Assembly (NCBI GenBank): GCA_964617335.1
Contig: CAZTXG010000001.1
Coordinates: forward strand, 154,705 to 218,704
Length of the DNA stretch: 64,000 bases
Source of the DNA: UBA2658 sp964617335
GTDB lineage: Bacteria > Bacillota > Clostridia > Oscillospirales > Oscillospiraceae
Direction of reading: 5' to 3'
A model generated the notes under the pieces. That model was not told where the DNA came from and did no database searches. It worked only from the letters and a program-made list of their open reading frames with translations. A program made the position numbers and the translations under genes. Of the stretch, positions 8,421 through 17,373 are shown piece by piece (within the stretch, counting starts at the first letter, position 1; the number at the start of each line of letters is the position of its first letter).

Positions 8421-8449
8421 ATTGTATCATATTTTTAAACTTTTTTCAA
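8421..8449 (-). promoter_or_regulatory. Promoter for nadA
   Basis: On the minus strand, TTGAAA (8444-8449) and TACAAT (8421-8426) with a 17-base spacer, about 60 bases before the nadA start codon. No operator repeat is obvious. Confidence 0.6.
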
Positions 8450-8556
8450 ACATCTTAATTTTATCCTGTTTTCATTTTATCTTGAAATATACATTATAAA
8501 AACAAAGATTACAGGCCCTGGCTGAAACAAACTTTTATAGTCTGACTCCTTTAACT

Positions 8557-10140
8557 TTAGTACCTTCCTGCCAAGGCTTCCGCTGTTTTTATCCCGTCTG
8601 CGGCAGCGCTGCTTATGCCTCCGGCATAGCCTGCTCCCTCTCCGCAGGGATAAATTCCCCTTACCGAGGACTGGAAGCTTTCGTCCCGCAAAAGGCGCAG
8701 AGGCGAGGAGCTTCTTGTTTCAACACCTGTTAAAAGAGCGTTTTTTTCCCCAAAGCCGTGAAGACTTTTGTCAAATTGCAAAAGCGCCGTTCTAAGACTG
8801 TCTGTTACAAAGTCCGGCAGGCACAGGTCAAGGTTTGAAGGCCTGATGCCGGGCAAATATGTGGGTAAAACACTTCCTATATCTTTCGAAGCCTTTTTAT
8901 CCAAAAAATCCCCAACAGTCTGAACCGGAGCCTTAAAATCTCCTCCCCCAAGGGAAAAGGCAAGGCTCTCCCACTTTTCCTGAAAGGCAATTCCCGCCAT
9001 AGGATGCTCATTTTCAAAATCCGAAGGCCGAACCCCCACCAGAAAACCGCCGTTTATATTTTCTCCGTCTCTGGCTCTGTTACTCATGCCGTTTGTGACA
9101 AGTTTTCCATTTTCCGAAGCCGCCGCAACCACCTGCCCTCCGGGGCAAACACAAAAACTATAAGCCGAGCGGCCATTAGGCAAATGGCAGGACAGCTTAT
9201 AATCCGCCGCCGGCAGCTTTTCTGCAAAATCACCGTACTGGCTCGCGGATATAAGGCTTTGGCTGTGCTCTATCCTAAGGCCTATGGCAAAGGGCTTTTG
9301 CTCCATTTTAAGCCCTGCTAAATGCAGCATTCTAAATGTATCCCTTGCCGAGTGACCTACAGCGAGGATAAGGCTGTCGCAGGGCATTTCATAAAACCCT
9401 GCTTTGTCTTCCACCAAAATGCCGGAGAGGGTGTTGTCCTCGATTTTAAGACCGGAAAGCTTATGCTCAAAGTGTATTTCACAGCCTAAAGATATAAGCT
9501 CCAGCCGCATACTTTTTACAAGGCTTCTAAGGACATCCGTGCCGATATGGGGCTTGGCAGACCACAAAATATCCTCCGGTGCCCCGTGGGCAACAAAGGT
9601 TTCAAAAATATGCCTGACTCTGGGGTCGTTAATGCCTGTGTTAAGCTTTCCGTCGGAAAAGGTGCCTGCTCCCCCTTCCCCAAACTGCACATTGGAGCTT
9701 TCGGATAGATTTCCGGTTTTCCAAAAGTGTTCCACCTCAAGACTTCTTTTTTCCACAGAGGCGCCCCGCTCTAAAATAATAGGCGGAAGTCCGGCCCGTG
9801 CCAGCTCATAGGCAGCGAAAAGCCCCGCCGGACCCAAACCAACTATAACAGGGCGAAGGCCGCTTTTGCGGCGCAGCTTGGGAAACTCATAGGGCTGCGC
9901 CTCAAAAAGGCAGATATTTTTGTTTCCGGCAGCCTTTAAAAGCTTCTTTTCCCTGCGGGCGGAAAAGGTTACAGAAAAAACCTGATGGACATCGCTCTTT
10001 TTCCTTGCGTCAACAGACATTCGCGAGATGGAAAAATCTCTTATATCCTCCGGAGAAATCCCCAGCATTTGGGCCGCTCTTACCTTTAGGTTTTCCTTGC
10101 TTTCTCCAATCGGCGCTTTTATACCATTTATTTTTATCAT
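8557..10140 (-). CDS. NAD(P)/FAD-dependent dehydrogenase (COG2509 type)
   Basis: A 527-residue flavoprotein of uncertain substrate. An N-terminal domain of about 90 residues (KINGIKAPIGESKENLKVRA...) is followed by the FAD-binding GLGPAGLFAAYELARAG at about 100-116 with an acidic strand end (ILERG). The family signature FGEGGAGTFSDGKLNTG is at about 155-170, and a C-terminal FAD-contact segment GIYPCGEGAGYAGGISSAA is present. This architecture is that of the uncharacterised FAD-dependent dehydrogenases common in Clostridia. It is probably soluble. It follows the DUF1002 gene on the same strand but behind a terminator, so it may have its own weak promoter. Confidence 0.85.
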   Translation of the reverse strand: MIKINGIKAPIGESKENLKVRAAQMLGISPEDIRDFSISRMSVDARKKSDVHQVFSVTFSARREKKLLKAAGNKNICLFEAQPYEFPKLRRKSGLRPVIVGLGPAGLFAAYELARAGLPPIILERGASVEKRSLEVEHFWKTGNLSESSNVQFGEGGAGTFSDGKLNTGINDPRVRHIFETFVAHGAPEDILWSAKPHIGTDVLRSLVKSMRLELISLGCEIHFEHKLSGLKIEDNTLSGILVEDKAGFYEMPCDSLILAVGHSARDTFRMLHLAGLKMEQKPFAIGLRIEHSQSLISASQYGDFAEKLPAADYKLSCHLPNGRSAYSFCVCPGGQVVAAASENGKLVTNGMSNRARDGENINGGFLVGVRPSDFENEHPMAGIAFQEKWESLAFSLGGGDFKAPVQTVGDFLDKKASKDIGSVLPTYLPGIRPSNLDLCLPDFVTDSLRTALLQFDKSLHGFGEKNALLTGVETRSSSPLRLLRDESFQSSVRGIYPCGEGAGYAGGISSAAADGIKTAEALAGRY

Positions 10141-10152
10141 GCCCTGCCTCCG

Positions 10153-10190
10153 TAAAAACCGCAGCCGAAGGAAACCTCGACTGCGGTTTA
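10153..10190 (-). terminator. Terminator after the DUF1002 gene
   Basis: AAACCGCAG/CTGCGGTTT stem with an inner extension, ending in a T-run on the minus strand. Confidence 0.75.
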
Positions 10191-10209
10191 ATCTCTGTAT
10201 GAGTTTTAC

Positions 10210-11079
10210 TTATTTCTTACTGAAAAGGTTTGAAAAGAAATTGCCTATGCTCTGGAAAAAGTTCTTGATAGACTCCACAAACTCCCCTGCCTTTTCCTTG
10301 GCTCCGGAAAGCTTCACCAAGGTGTCCTTAATGGACTCCACCTTCTCACGAAGCTGGTCGGTGTCAAGCTTTTCAAGAGAGCGGCAAAGAGACACAAGCT
10401 GGTTTATCTGACTGTCGCTTATGGTGATGTCGTAATCTGCGGCAATCTGCTTAATTTCAGCTATAAGCTCTGCATCTGTCATGTTAACAGTCTGGTCTAG
10501 AATAAGCTTTAGCTCGTTGACAATGGCTACAGCGTCAATGTTTCCGATTTCATCCGCAAGCTCTGCCGTTATAACAAGCTCTTGAGTTCCGGCAAGTTTT
10601 GCAATTTCATCAAGGGGTTCGCCGGTTATGTCCTCATAGGCTTTGTAAATTCCCGTAAGGGCTGCTGTTCCGGATATGCCTGCAATGGGGCTTGTTACTA
10701 TAAGCTTTGCGTCGTCTATGCCCGCTGTTACAAGGGCATTCATATACATTTCCTTGGTACACCAGTTTATGTTGGATACATCAACTTCAAGTCCTTTTCC
10801 AGCTCCTAAAACCTCGATATAAACACAGGAAATTGAGCGTGTGCCGATGACAGAGGAATCAACAAGGCCATCCAGATAGGCCCGTTCCTCAGTGTTTGTA
10901 ACGGAAAGCTCCCTAACAGCACCCTGCTCTATACCAAAGGTTTTGTATACACTTGCTTTTTGATCCGCCGTGAGGTCCGCACCTATAACAGCACGGCTGT
11001 CGCCCTCGGATATTGCCATGGCAGAACCAAGTCCCGCAATGAGGCTTAACGCAAGGAAAAATGTTAAAATCTTTTTCAT
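10210..11079 (-). CDS. Exported DUF1002 protein
   Basis: A 289-residue secreted protein of unknown function. Residues 1-22 form a signal peptide (KKILTFFLALSLIAGLG, cleavage near Ala-Met-Ala). The mature part matches the DUF1002 family by its conserved motifs: a start with VIGADLT and DQKASVYKTFGI, the central SCVYIEVL, and the LIVTSPIAGISGTAALTGIYKAYE block. The last 50 residues are a Lys-rich amphipathic helix with FFQSIGNFFSNLFSKK at the end, possibly a membrane-surface anchor. Single-gene unit with a divergent AGCS transporter upstream. DUF1002 proteins are widespread in spore-forming Firmicutes, but I know no established role. Confidence 0.85.
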   Translation of the reverse strand: MKKILTFFLALSLIAGLGSAMAISEGDSRAVIGADLTADQKASVYKTFGIEQGAVRELSVTNTEERAYLDGLVDSSVIGTRSISCVYIEVLGAGKGLEVDVSNINWCTKEMYMNALVTAGIDDAKLIVTSPIAGISGTAALTGIYKAYEDITGEPLDEIAKLAGTQELVITAELADEIGNIDAVAIVNELKLILDQTVNMTDAELIAEIKQIAADYDITISDSQINQLVSLCRSLEKLDTDQLREKVESIKDTLVKLSGAKEKAGEFVESIKNFFQSIGNFFSNLFSKK

Positions 11080-11375
11080 TTTCTCGTCCTTTCAAATAAT
11101 GTAAAGTTTGTGCTGATTTAATTTTAACTTATTGTAAGAAAAAAGTACATCATTTTTGCATATTATTTTAAACGGCTATGATTTCTTAGACGAATTTTAT
11201 TATAAAAGGTTTCAATGCCTTTGTATTTTAGTGCGAATTTAGTAAATCCTTATAATATATTCCTCTGAATAATCATTATATTTACACAGTCCGTAAATAT
11301 ACAGTTTTTAATTTATAAAAAATTTTTGGCATCGGTTCATTTCAAAAGGCTTTTAAATCAAAGGGGAGATTCATT
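11080..11375. other. Divergent AT-rich intergenic region
   Basis: Very AT-rich, without a coding frame. It must contain the promoters of the DUF1002 gene and of the symporter. A TATAAT at 11251-11256 could be the plus-strand -10 element, but no good -35 lies at the right distance. No riboswitch structure is recognisable. Confidence 0.4.
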
Positions 11376-12776
11376 GTGGATAATTTGCTGCATTTTATTG
11401 GAGATATAAACAGCCGGATAAACCTTTTTGTTTGGGGGCTTCCCATGATGGCCCTTTTAATCGGAGCCGGAATCTACATAAGCATAGGCACGAACTTTTT
11501 GCAATTTAGAAAATTTGCCTATATGCTCAAAAACACTGTGGGGCAGATTTTTAAAAAACATGAGGAAAAAAAAGGTGAGATCAGCCCCTTCCAATCCCTA
11601 ACCACCGCCTTAGGCGGCACAGTGGGAACAGGCAATATCGCCGGAGTGGCAGGCGCCATAAGCCTCGGCGGGCCGGGTGCGGTTTTTTGGATGTGGGTTT
11701 CCGCTGCCTTCGGTATGGCTACAAAATATGCCGAGATTGTTCTTGCTCTTAAATTTCGTGAGCGAAATTTTGAGGGTGATTTTGTGGGCGGTCCAATGTA
11801 TTACATTAAAAACGGACTGGGCAAAAGCTGGCGCATCCTCGCCATTTTATTTTCTGTTTTCGGAGCCCTTTCTGCCTTCGGCATAGGAAATATAGCCCAG
11901 GCAAATACCATAGCCTCCGCTGTTTCCACGGCGGTTTCGGCCTTTGTACCTTCAGTTTTGGGTAATGAGTCTCGGATAAACCTTGCCGTTGGCATAATAT
12001 GCTCTATTCTTGCCGCCTCCGTTTTGCTTGGCGGCTTAAAGCGCATAGGCAAGGTTACGGAAAAGCTTATTCCCCTTATGAGCCTTTTGTATATATCCTT
12101 TTCCCTTGTTGTTATTTTAACCCATTATGACAGCCTTGGAAAGGTTTTTTCCATAATAATTTCCGGAGCTTTAAACCCGCGGGCTGCCTTGGGAGGCGCT
12201 GCCGGCATTGGTATAAGTCAGGCTATGAAACTAGGGGTGGGACGGGGTATTTTTTCAAATGAGGCAGGCCTTGGCTCCGCTCCTATTGCCCATGCTTCAA
12301 GCAGTGAAAAAAGTCCCGTAAAGCAAGGGCTTTATGGGATTTTTGAGGTGTTTTTCGATACAATTGTGGTCTGCACCCTAACTGCTTTGGCAATCTTGTC
12401 CAGCGATGCTTATATTTCCTATGGAAACGCCGCCGGAGCAGAGCTTACCATATCGGCCTTCGCAACGGCCTTCGGAGCAAAAACGGCAGGGCTAATTATT
12501 GCGGGCGGCATAATGTTTTTTGCTTTTTCCTCCATACTAAGCTGGTCACTTTACGGAATGCGCTGCGCCGAATTTCTTTTCGGCAGCAGAGTAAACAAGG
12601 CCTATCTTATAGTGTTCATACTTATGATTACCGCCGGAGCAAGTATGGAGCTGTCTTTAGTCTGGGATATATCCGATACCCTAAACGGCCTTATGGCAAT
12701 TCCAAACCTCATAGCTGTTTTGGGACTTTCCGGCCTTGTCTTTTCCGAGACAAGGAGGTATTTTAAAAAGAAATAA
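11376..12776 (+). CDS. Sodium:alanine/glycine symporter (AGCS family)
   Basis: Integral membrane carrier importing small neutral amino acids with Na+ (or H+). The 466-residue protein has about 11 hydrophobic segments and the AGCS signature region GTVGTGNIAGVAGAISLGG at about residues 85-103, followed by PGAVFWMWVSA, and the conserved FSNEAGLGSAPIAHA segment near 295-310. The start is GTG at 11376 behind AAGGGGAG. Single gene, convergent with rplL. Substrate choice between alanine and glycine cannot be told from sequence. Confidence 0.92.
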   Translation: MDNLLHFIGDINSRINLFVWGLPMMALLIGAGIYISIGTNFLQFRKFAYMLKNTVGQIFKKHEEKKGEISPFQSLTTALGGTVGTGNIAGVAGAISLGGPGAVFWMWVSAAFGMATKYAEIVLALKFRERNFEGDFVGGPMYYIKNGLGKSWRILAILFSVFGALSAFGIGNIAQANTIASAVSTAVSAFVPSVLGNESRINLAVGIICSILAASVLLGGLKRIGKVTEKLIPLMSLLYISFSLVVILTHYDSLGKVFSIIISGALNPRAALGGAAGIGISQAMKLGVGRGIFSNEAGLGSAPIAHASSSEKSPVKQGLYGIFEVFFDTIVVCTLTALAILSSDAYISYGNAAGAELTISAFATAFGAKTAGLIIAGGIMFFAFSSILSWSLYGMRCAEFLFGSRVNKAYLIVFILMITAGASMELSLVWDISDTLNGLMAIPNLIAVLGLSGLVFSETRRYFKKK

Positions 12777-12885
12777 ACGGGGTTTTGACCTTTGTTAAAT
12801 GTGCAAGCTCCACAATAGCTAAACACAATTGCAAACAGGTTTTTATGTCTGTTTTTCATAATATGCGCCGTTGGCAGGCCCTTTT

Positions 12886-12928
12886 TAATAAAAAGAAAGG
12901 CGAGGCAGCTTTCACCGCTCCCGCCTTT
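12886..12928 (-). terminator. Terminator of the rplJL operon
   Basis: AAAGGCG/CGCCTTT outer stem with an inner imperfect stem, followed on the minus strand by a T-rich run; 20 bases after the rplL stop. Confidence 0.65.
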
Positions 12929-12947
12929 AAACTTTTTATAGAAAGTC

Positions 12948-13322
12948 TTACTTAAGCTCGACCTTTGCGCCGACTGCTTCAAGCTTTGCCTTAAGCTCTT
13001 CGGCCTCATCCTTGCTGATGCCTTCCTTAATCTTTGCGGGAACGCCTTCAACAAGAGCCTTTGCTTCGGCAAGACCAAGACCGGTGATGCTGCGGACTTC
13101 CTTGATAACCTTAATCTTTTCTGCGCCGAATTCGGTCATAACAACGTCAAACTCGGTCTTTTCTTCTGCTGCTTCTGCTGCTGCGCCGCCTGCTGCGGGT
13201 GCTGCCGCTGCTGCTGCGGATACACCGAATTCATCCTCAAGAGCATGTACAAGCTCTGCAAGCTCAAGCACTGTCAGTGCCTTGACTTCTTCAATAAGAG
13301 CGGTTACTTTTTCGCTGGCCAT
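12948..13322 (-). CDS. rplL: 50S ribosomal protein L7/L12
   Basis: Stalk protein that recruits translational GTPases. The 124-residue acidic protein has the N-terminal dimerisation helices (VTALIEEVKALTVLELAELV), an Ala-rich hinge at about 38-55 and the conserved C-terminal domain (EKIKVIKEVRSITGLGLAEAK, ending KVELK). Second gene of the rplJ-rplL operon, 43 bases after rplJ. rpoB does not follow, unlike in most Firmicutes. Confidence 0.97.
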   Translation of the reverse strand: MASEKVTALIEEVKALTVLELAELVHALEDEFGVSAAAAAAPAAGGAAAEAAEEKTEFDVVMTEFGAEKIKVIKEVRSITGLGLAEAKALVEGVPAKIKEGISKDEAEELKAKLEAVGAKVELK

Positions 13323-13365
13323 AATAAATATCCTCCTAATAAATCAGTTAATGTCTCCGCGGGAA

Positions 13366-13893
13366 TTACTCTGCCGCGGGCTCGGCGGCCGCACCGCCCT
13401 TTTGTTCTAGAATCTGGCCGAGAACAACAGCCAGGCTGCTGATGGGAGCAAGCATTGTTCCAAGAACCTTTGCATACAAAGCATCCTTGGAGGGAAGGGC
13501 GGATATCTCGCTGATTTCAGCTAGGGAGAGGACTCTGCCGTCCATGTATCCGGCCTTGATGTTGAACTTGTCGGCACCCATTTTCTTTGCAAACTCGCTT
13601 ATGACGCGGAAGGGTGCAATGGGGTCGCCCGTGCTTGTGGCAAGAGAGGTCGTTCCTTTAAGGATGGGCTCGATTTCGGGAAGTCCAACCTCGGCTATAG
13701 CCCTGCGGCAGTAGGTATTCTTTATAACCGTGTAATCAACCTCGCTTTTGCGCAGCTCGCTGCGAAGAGCCGTGTCCTGAGCAACGTTTATGCCCTTGTA
13801 GTCAACAAAGACACCGGAGCCGGAAGCCTTTATTCTCTCCACCAGTTCTGCGACTAATGCCTTCTTTTCACTGAGAACCTTTTCGTTTGGCAT
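13366..13893 (-). CDS. rplJ: 50S ribosomal protein L10
   Basis: Base of the ribosomal stalk, binding 23S rRNA and the L7/L12 dimers. The 175-residue protein shows the N-terminal rRNA-binding domain (KKALVAELVERIKASGSGVFVDYKG), the TVIKNTYCRRAI segment and a C-terminal helix for L12 ending in an Ala-rich tail. The start is the ATG at 13893 behind GGAGGTG. The open frame runs further upstream only because the leader RNA lacks stops. Autoregulated through the leader at 13894-14105. Confidence 0.96.
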   Translation of the reverse strand: MPNEKVLSEKKALVAELVERIKASGSGVFVDYKGINVAQDTALRSELRKSEVDYTVIKNTYCRRAIAEVGLPEIEPILKGTTSLATSTGDPIAPFRVISEFAKKMGADKFNIKAGYMDGRVLSLAEISEISALPSKDALYAKVLGTMLAPISSLAVVLGQILEQKGGAAAEPAAE

Positions 13894-14105
13894 GATTTCA
13901 CCTCCGTTGTATACTATCCCTTGGGCGGATATTATACGAATTGAATGTGTACCGAAGGCCCTATTGCCAACGGTATAGAAGCGCTCAAAAAAATAAGCCC
14001 CTGCACATAAAAGCACAAGGACGTAAAAAGCTGCTAAATAATAAAAATTAGAAGCCATCCTCGGCAGGGTTTATGGATATAATCCACCTGCTGTCTTTGG
14101 AGCGC
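13894..14105 (-). promoter_or_regulatory. Ribosomal L10 leader RNA
   Basis: The 5' untranslated region of rplJL. Near its 5' end it contains the conserved elements of the L10 leader: GACAGCAGGTGGATTATATC followed by the CCTGCCGAGG segment that forms the kink-turn-like L10(L12)4 binding site. Binding of excess L10-L12 is known to repress this operon. The position relative to the promoter at 14112-14140 fits a transcript starting near 14105. Confidence 0.88.
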
Positions 14106-14111
14106 TTCATG

Positions 14112-14140
14112 ATATTATCATTAAACCCAAGGCTTGTCAA
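14112..14140 (-). promoter_or_regulatory. Promoter of rplJL
   Basis: Minus-strand TTGACA (14135-14140) and TAATAT (14112-14117) with a 17-base spacer, directly before the L10 leader. Confidence 0.8.
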
Positions 14141-14207
14141 GGCGTTTTTCTAAATTTTAGCCTTAAGGGGACAGGCTGTAAATCTGCCCCCTTAAATTTC
14201 ATTACAC

Positions 14208-16430
14208 TTAGCCTAGTCTTTGTAAAATTGCCGCAAGCTGAGCCCTTGTTGCCTGCCCTTTTGGGGATAAAACGTTTTGGCTAAGACCGTTTATAATGCC
14301 CTTTTCATAGGCCCAGCTCATGGAAGCTCCTGCCCATGGAGAAACTTCTTCCGCATCTATAAAATCTGCAAGGCTTTTTTCCGATAATGGCTGTCCCTTA
14401 TATCTGTGCAAGATAACCGCAAGCTCCTCACGGGTTACGGGAGAATCAGGGTTAAACACTTCGCCATAGCCTAAGACTATGCCCTTGGAGCTTGCCCAAT
14501 ACACAGCCTCGGAATACCAGCTTCCTTCCTTAACGTCAGAAAAAGCCAGACCCTGACCCTCGGCAGCCGGAAGCCCCTCCATCCTGTGCAAAACCGTTAC
14601 AACCATGGCACGGCTCATGAGAGTATCCGGCGAGAATTCCCCACCTGCCGTTCCAGTCATAAGCCCTTTTTCACTTACATATTCAACAGCTTCGTAATAC
14701 CAGCTGTTTTCTGATACGTCATCATAGCGGCCTGGTCTTGTGACCGTAACCGGAATGACAACAGTTTTTTCCCCTGCTGTAACCCTTATGCTGCCCTCGG
14801 CACTTTTTTCTCCCGCTGTGAAAACTCCTTCGGAGTTTATGCTGCCAATTTCCCCTTGAACCGACCACTGAAAGCAGCTGTCTTGAGATATTAGGTAGAC
14901 GTAGTTATCCATAGCCTCGGCCATTAGGTCTGTTTTTGTCCCGCTTTTCACAGAAAGGCTTGTTACAGCGCTGCTTGTCCCCTGATGGAAAACCCGAAGA
15001 ATATCCGGAGTTTTAACTACATTAACCTGAATTGCCGCACTTTTAAGTCCCTCGCCTGCGGCTGTTATTGTGCCCACACCTTCGCCGGAGGCTGTGAAGG
15101 TGCCGTCGGGTAAAATGCTGCCAAAGCCTTCTGTGACAGCCAAAGAAACAGGGGTTTCAAGCTGGGCGCTATAGCCGTTTTCATCAGCGGCTTTAAGGGT
15201 GAAGCTTGTCTTTGCCCCTGCCATCATATGGGCGGAAAGGGGATAAAGGGCAAGAGAATCTGCAACTCCTGTGGGCTTTTCCTCTGTCATAAGCATTATG
15301 TAGTTTGTAACAGAGCGCTGATAGCCGTCCGAGGGATTGTTTATCTGTGAGGCCGAGCTGTCCCCAAGATAAATGGCGTTAAGGCTTGTGGAGCCTCCTC
15401 CGTCCATTATAGTTGCTTCAACACAGCCTAATTCTATCATACGTTCTGCCAGCTGATTCATGCTGACACCAACGCTGTAGCCCGGCTGTCTGCCGTCCAT
15501 AGTGTAGAAAACCAGTGAACCGTCTGCCTTTTGCCCCACGGCAGTGCGGGGAGCGCTTCCTGCAGGAAGGGATGAGTCTATAACACCGCCTGTTACAAGC
15601 TTATATAAAGAGCCTATTGCATATGTAACCTTTGCCCAGTCCTGTGGTGCTGAAACATTAACTGTTAGCGTATCCCCTGCTTCAAGCTCCTTTAAAACTT
15701 CGGCTCCTACACTTGAGTCAGACACGCTTAAAACCGTTTTGCCCTCGGGAATTGTAACAGAACCGGCATCGCTTAAAACCTCCTCCACGGTTAGGGTTTG
15801 GGAGGAATTTAGCCTAAGGTCGCCGCTTATAGAGCAGATAAGCTCTGTCCCCTTGCCGCTAACCTTAGTCTTCTGAGCATAGCTGTCGGTGAAAAGGGCC
15901 GTTACACCCTCTGTGCGTGTTTTGTTAATAGAGCTTAGGGAAAGGCTTTCCCCATTTATATCAAGGCTCATCATCAAAGAGGGCTTTCCGAAAACGGCGC
16001 TGCCGTCTTCAAAAAATCCTACACCGTAATGTCCGGCATCCGAGGAGAGCAAAATCCCGTTTTCAATAAGTATGCCCAGAGGTTCATAGTTTGCCATCAC
16101 ATAGTAGTCACCGTTTATTCCGGCTATAACGTGCTTGCCCTGGTTTTCCAAAAGCTTTGCCATAGATGAAAAGCTTCCGTAGTTACATACCTTGGAGCCG
16201 GAGACAACCACAGGCCGCACCTTTGAATTTTGGGAATATTCTATGTAGTTTTCCGTCCGATAGTCCGAGCCTGTCCAGTATACCCCTTGGGAAAGCTCCA
16301 TTCCGCTGCCCAAAAAAGTTTCGTATCCGCTTATAATTTCCCCAAGGGCAGCAGCTAAGGCTCCGCCTGCCAAAGAAAGACATAAAGCAAGGGCAAGGGC
16401 GGCCACACGTCTCGGTTTTCCACTAGTCAT
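14208..16430 (-). CDS. SLH-anchored phosphodiester glycosidase (NAGPA domain)
   Basis: A 740-residue cell-surface protein. A signal peptide (ALALALCLSLAGGALAAALG) is followed by an N-terminal NAGPA/DUF2233 phosphodiester glycosidase region to about residue 385. Its hallmarks are GINGDYYV near 105, then RTAVGQKADGSLVFYTMDG and the catalytic-type MDGGGSTSL near 345. A middle part (about 390-570) looks like two bacterial Ig-like domains (VTEGFGSILPDGTFTASGEG, AGEKSAEGSIRVTAG). The last about 170 residues are three S-layer homology repeats, each with the W-Y...A...G motif and TRAQLAAILQRL at the end. Known relatives remove alpha-N-acetylglucosamine from phosphodiesters, so a role in trimming wall polymers or surface glycans is inferred. 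Monocistronic by layout. Confidence 0.85.
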   Translation of the reverse strand: MTSGKPRRVAALALALCLSLAGGALAAALGEIISGYETFLGSGMELSQGVYWTGSDYRTENYIEYSQNSKVRPVVVSGSKVCNYGSFSSMAKLLENQGKHVIAGINGDYYVMANYEPLGILIENGILLSSDAGHYGVGFFEDGSAVFGKPSLMMSLDINGESLSLSSINKTRTEGVTALFTDSYAQKTKVSGKGTELICSISGDLRLNSSQTLTVEEVLSDAGSVTIPEGKTVLSVSDSSVGAEVLKELEAGDTLTVNVSAPQDWAKVTYAIGSLYKLVTGGVIDSSLPAGSAPRTAVGQKADGSLVFYTMDGRQPGYSVGVSMNQLAERMIELGCVEATIMDGGGSTSLNAIYLGDSSASQINNPSDGYQRSVTNYIMLMTEEKPTGVADSLALYPLSAHMMAGAKTSFTLKAADENGYSAQLETPVSLAVTEGFGSILPDGTFTASGEGVGTITAAGEGLKSAAIQVNVVKTPDILRVFHQGTSSAVTSLSVKSGTKTDLMAEAMDNYVYLISQDSCFQWSVQGEIGSINSEGVFTAGEKSAEGSIRVTAGEKTVVIPVTVTRPGRYDDVSENSWYYEAVEYVSEKGLMTGTAGGEFSPDTLMSRAMVVTVLHRMEGLPAAEGQGLAFSDVKEGSWYSEAVYWASSKGIVLGYGEVFNPDSPVTREELAVILHRYKGQPLSEKSLADFIDAEEVSPWAGASMSWAYEKGIINGLSQNVLSPKGQATRAQLAAILQRLG

Positions 16431-16565
16431 ATTTGCTTCCTTTCTGATTAAGGTTCAAGTCTCTGATTTGCTTGGGATAAAAAGATGTCTTTATTTTATC
16501 AGTTTTTATTTTATCACGCAATTGCATACTTTTTGCGTCTATTTAGAGAGTTTAGAAAAGTTTTC
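16431..16565. other. Intergenic region upstream of the SLH protein
   Basis: AT-rich and non-coding. It should carry the promoter of the minus-strand SLH protein gene; I could not fix one with confidence. Confidence 0.4.
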
Positions 16566-16619
16566 CTAAAAAAATACAACCAGCAGAATGGTGCGACAAG
16601 CCATTCCGCCGGTTGTATT
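16566..16619 (-). terminator. Terminator of the DUF4342-RR-HK-UDG operon
   Basis: A 17-base stem (TACAACCGGCGGAATGG pairing with wobble to CCATTCTGCTGGTTGTA, minus strand) followed by a run of seven T. It sits about 170 bases after the uracil-DNA glycosylase stop. The AT-rich stretch 16620-16790 between them has no gene. Confidence 0.85.
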
Positions 16620-16790
16620 ATGGGATGAGGAGAAAACGAAAAAAGTTCACTGTCTCTTGCATCTTTATAATACCAATAAGATGTTACAGAAAAAACATCA
16701 TTCATATTTCAAAACTATTAAGTTAAAAATAAATTTGCATTTAATCCTCATTTTTTATTTTTATCTTAGAAAAAAATGGTTTTAACTCTA

Positions 16791-17357
16791 TCAGCTATAA
16801 ATTTCCGGACAAACTTCCCCTATCTTTTTTTCCAAAGATTTTAAGTCCAAAAATGCCTCGGGCCGCCTTGAGGGGTCCCGCAGCAGGGCGGAAGGATGGT
16901 AGGTAGCCATCATCCAAACGCCGTTTCTCTCTGTCCAGCTGCCGTGGTCTTTTGTAATCTTAAAGTCCTCGCTTATGATGCTCATGGCCGAAACCCTGCC
17001 AAGGCAGACAATAATCTTTGGCGATATAATTTTCGTCTGGGCACGCAGCCAAGGCAGGCAGGCCTCCTTTTCAATAGAGAGTGGGTCACGGTTGCCGGGA
17101 GGGCGGCACTTCACCATGTTTGCTATATAAAGGCGGCTTCGGTCAAGATAAATTATTTCAAGCATTTTATCAAGCAATTTCCCCGCAGGGCCAACAAAGG
17201 GAAGACCCCTTAAGTCCTCCTGCTCCCCGGGGCCTTCGCCTATTAACATAATTTTAGCTTCAGGGTTTCCGTCACCAAAAACCACATTGTTTCGTGTGTC
17301 AGCCAAAGCGCAGTTTTTGCAGGCGGCGCAAGACTCATAAAGCTCTTTCATATCCAA
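16791..17357 (-). CDS. Uracil-DNA glycosylase, family 4 (iron-sulfur)
   Basis: Removes uracil from DNA at the start of base excision repair. The 188-residue family 4 enzyme has the four [4Fe-4S] cysteines: C13 and C16 in CAACKNC, C84 in VKCRPPGNR and C100 in ACLPWL. It also has the active-site motif GEGPGEQEDLRGLPFVG and the second motif HPSALLRDP. The start is 17 bases after the histidine kinase stop, so it is co-transcribed with a two-component system, which is an unusual partnership and may be only positional. Confidence 0.94.
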   Translation of the reverse strand: MDMKELYESCAACKNCALADTRNNVVFGDGNPEAKIMLIGEGPGEQEDLRGLPFVGPAGKLLDKMLEIIYLDRSRLYIANMVKCRPPGNRDPLSIEKEACLPWLRAQTKIISPKIIVCLGRVSAMSIISEDFKITKDHGSWTERNGVWMMATYHPSALLRDPSRRPEAFLDLKSLEKKIGEVCPEIYS

Positions 17358-17373
17358 AAATCATCCCGCCTTT

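Noticed and set aside
13894..14058. N-terminal extension of L10 to residue 230
   Set aside because: The extension is the L10 leader RNA read in an open frame; the ribosome-binding site and homology place the start at 13893.
16588..16785. Small plus-strand ORF
   Set aside because: It covers a terminator hairpin and an AT-rich tail, has no ribosome-binding site and no protein-like composition.
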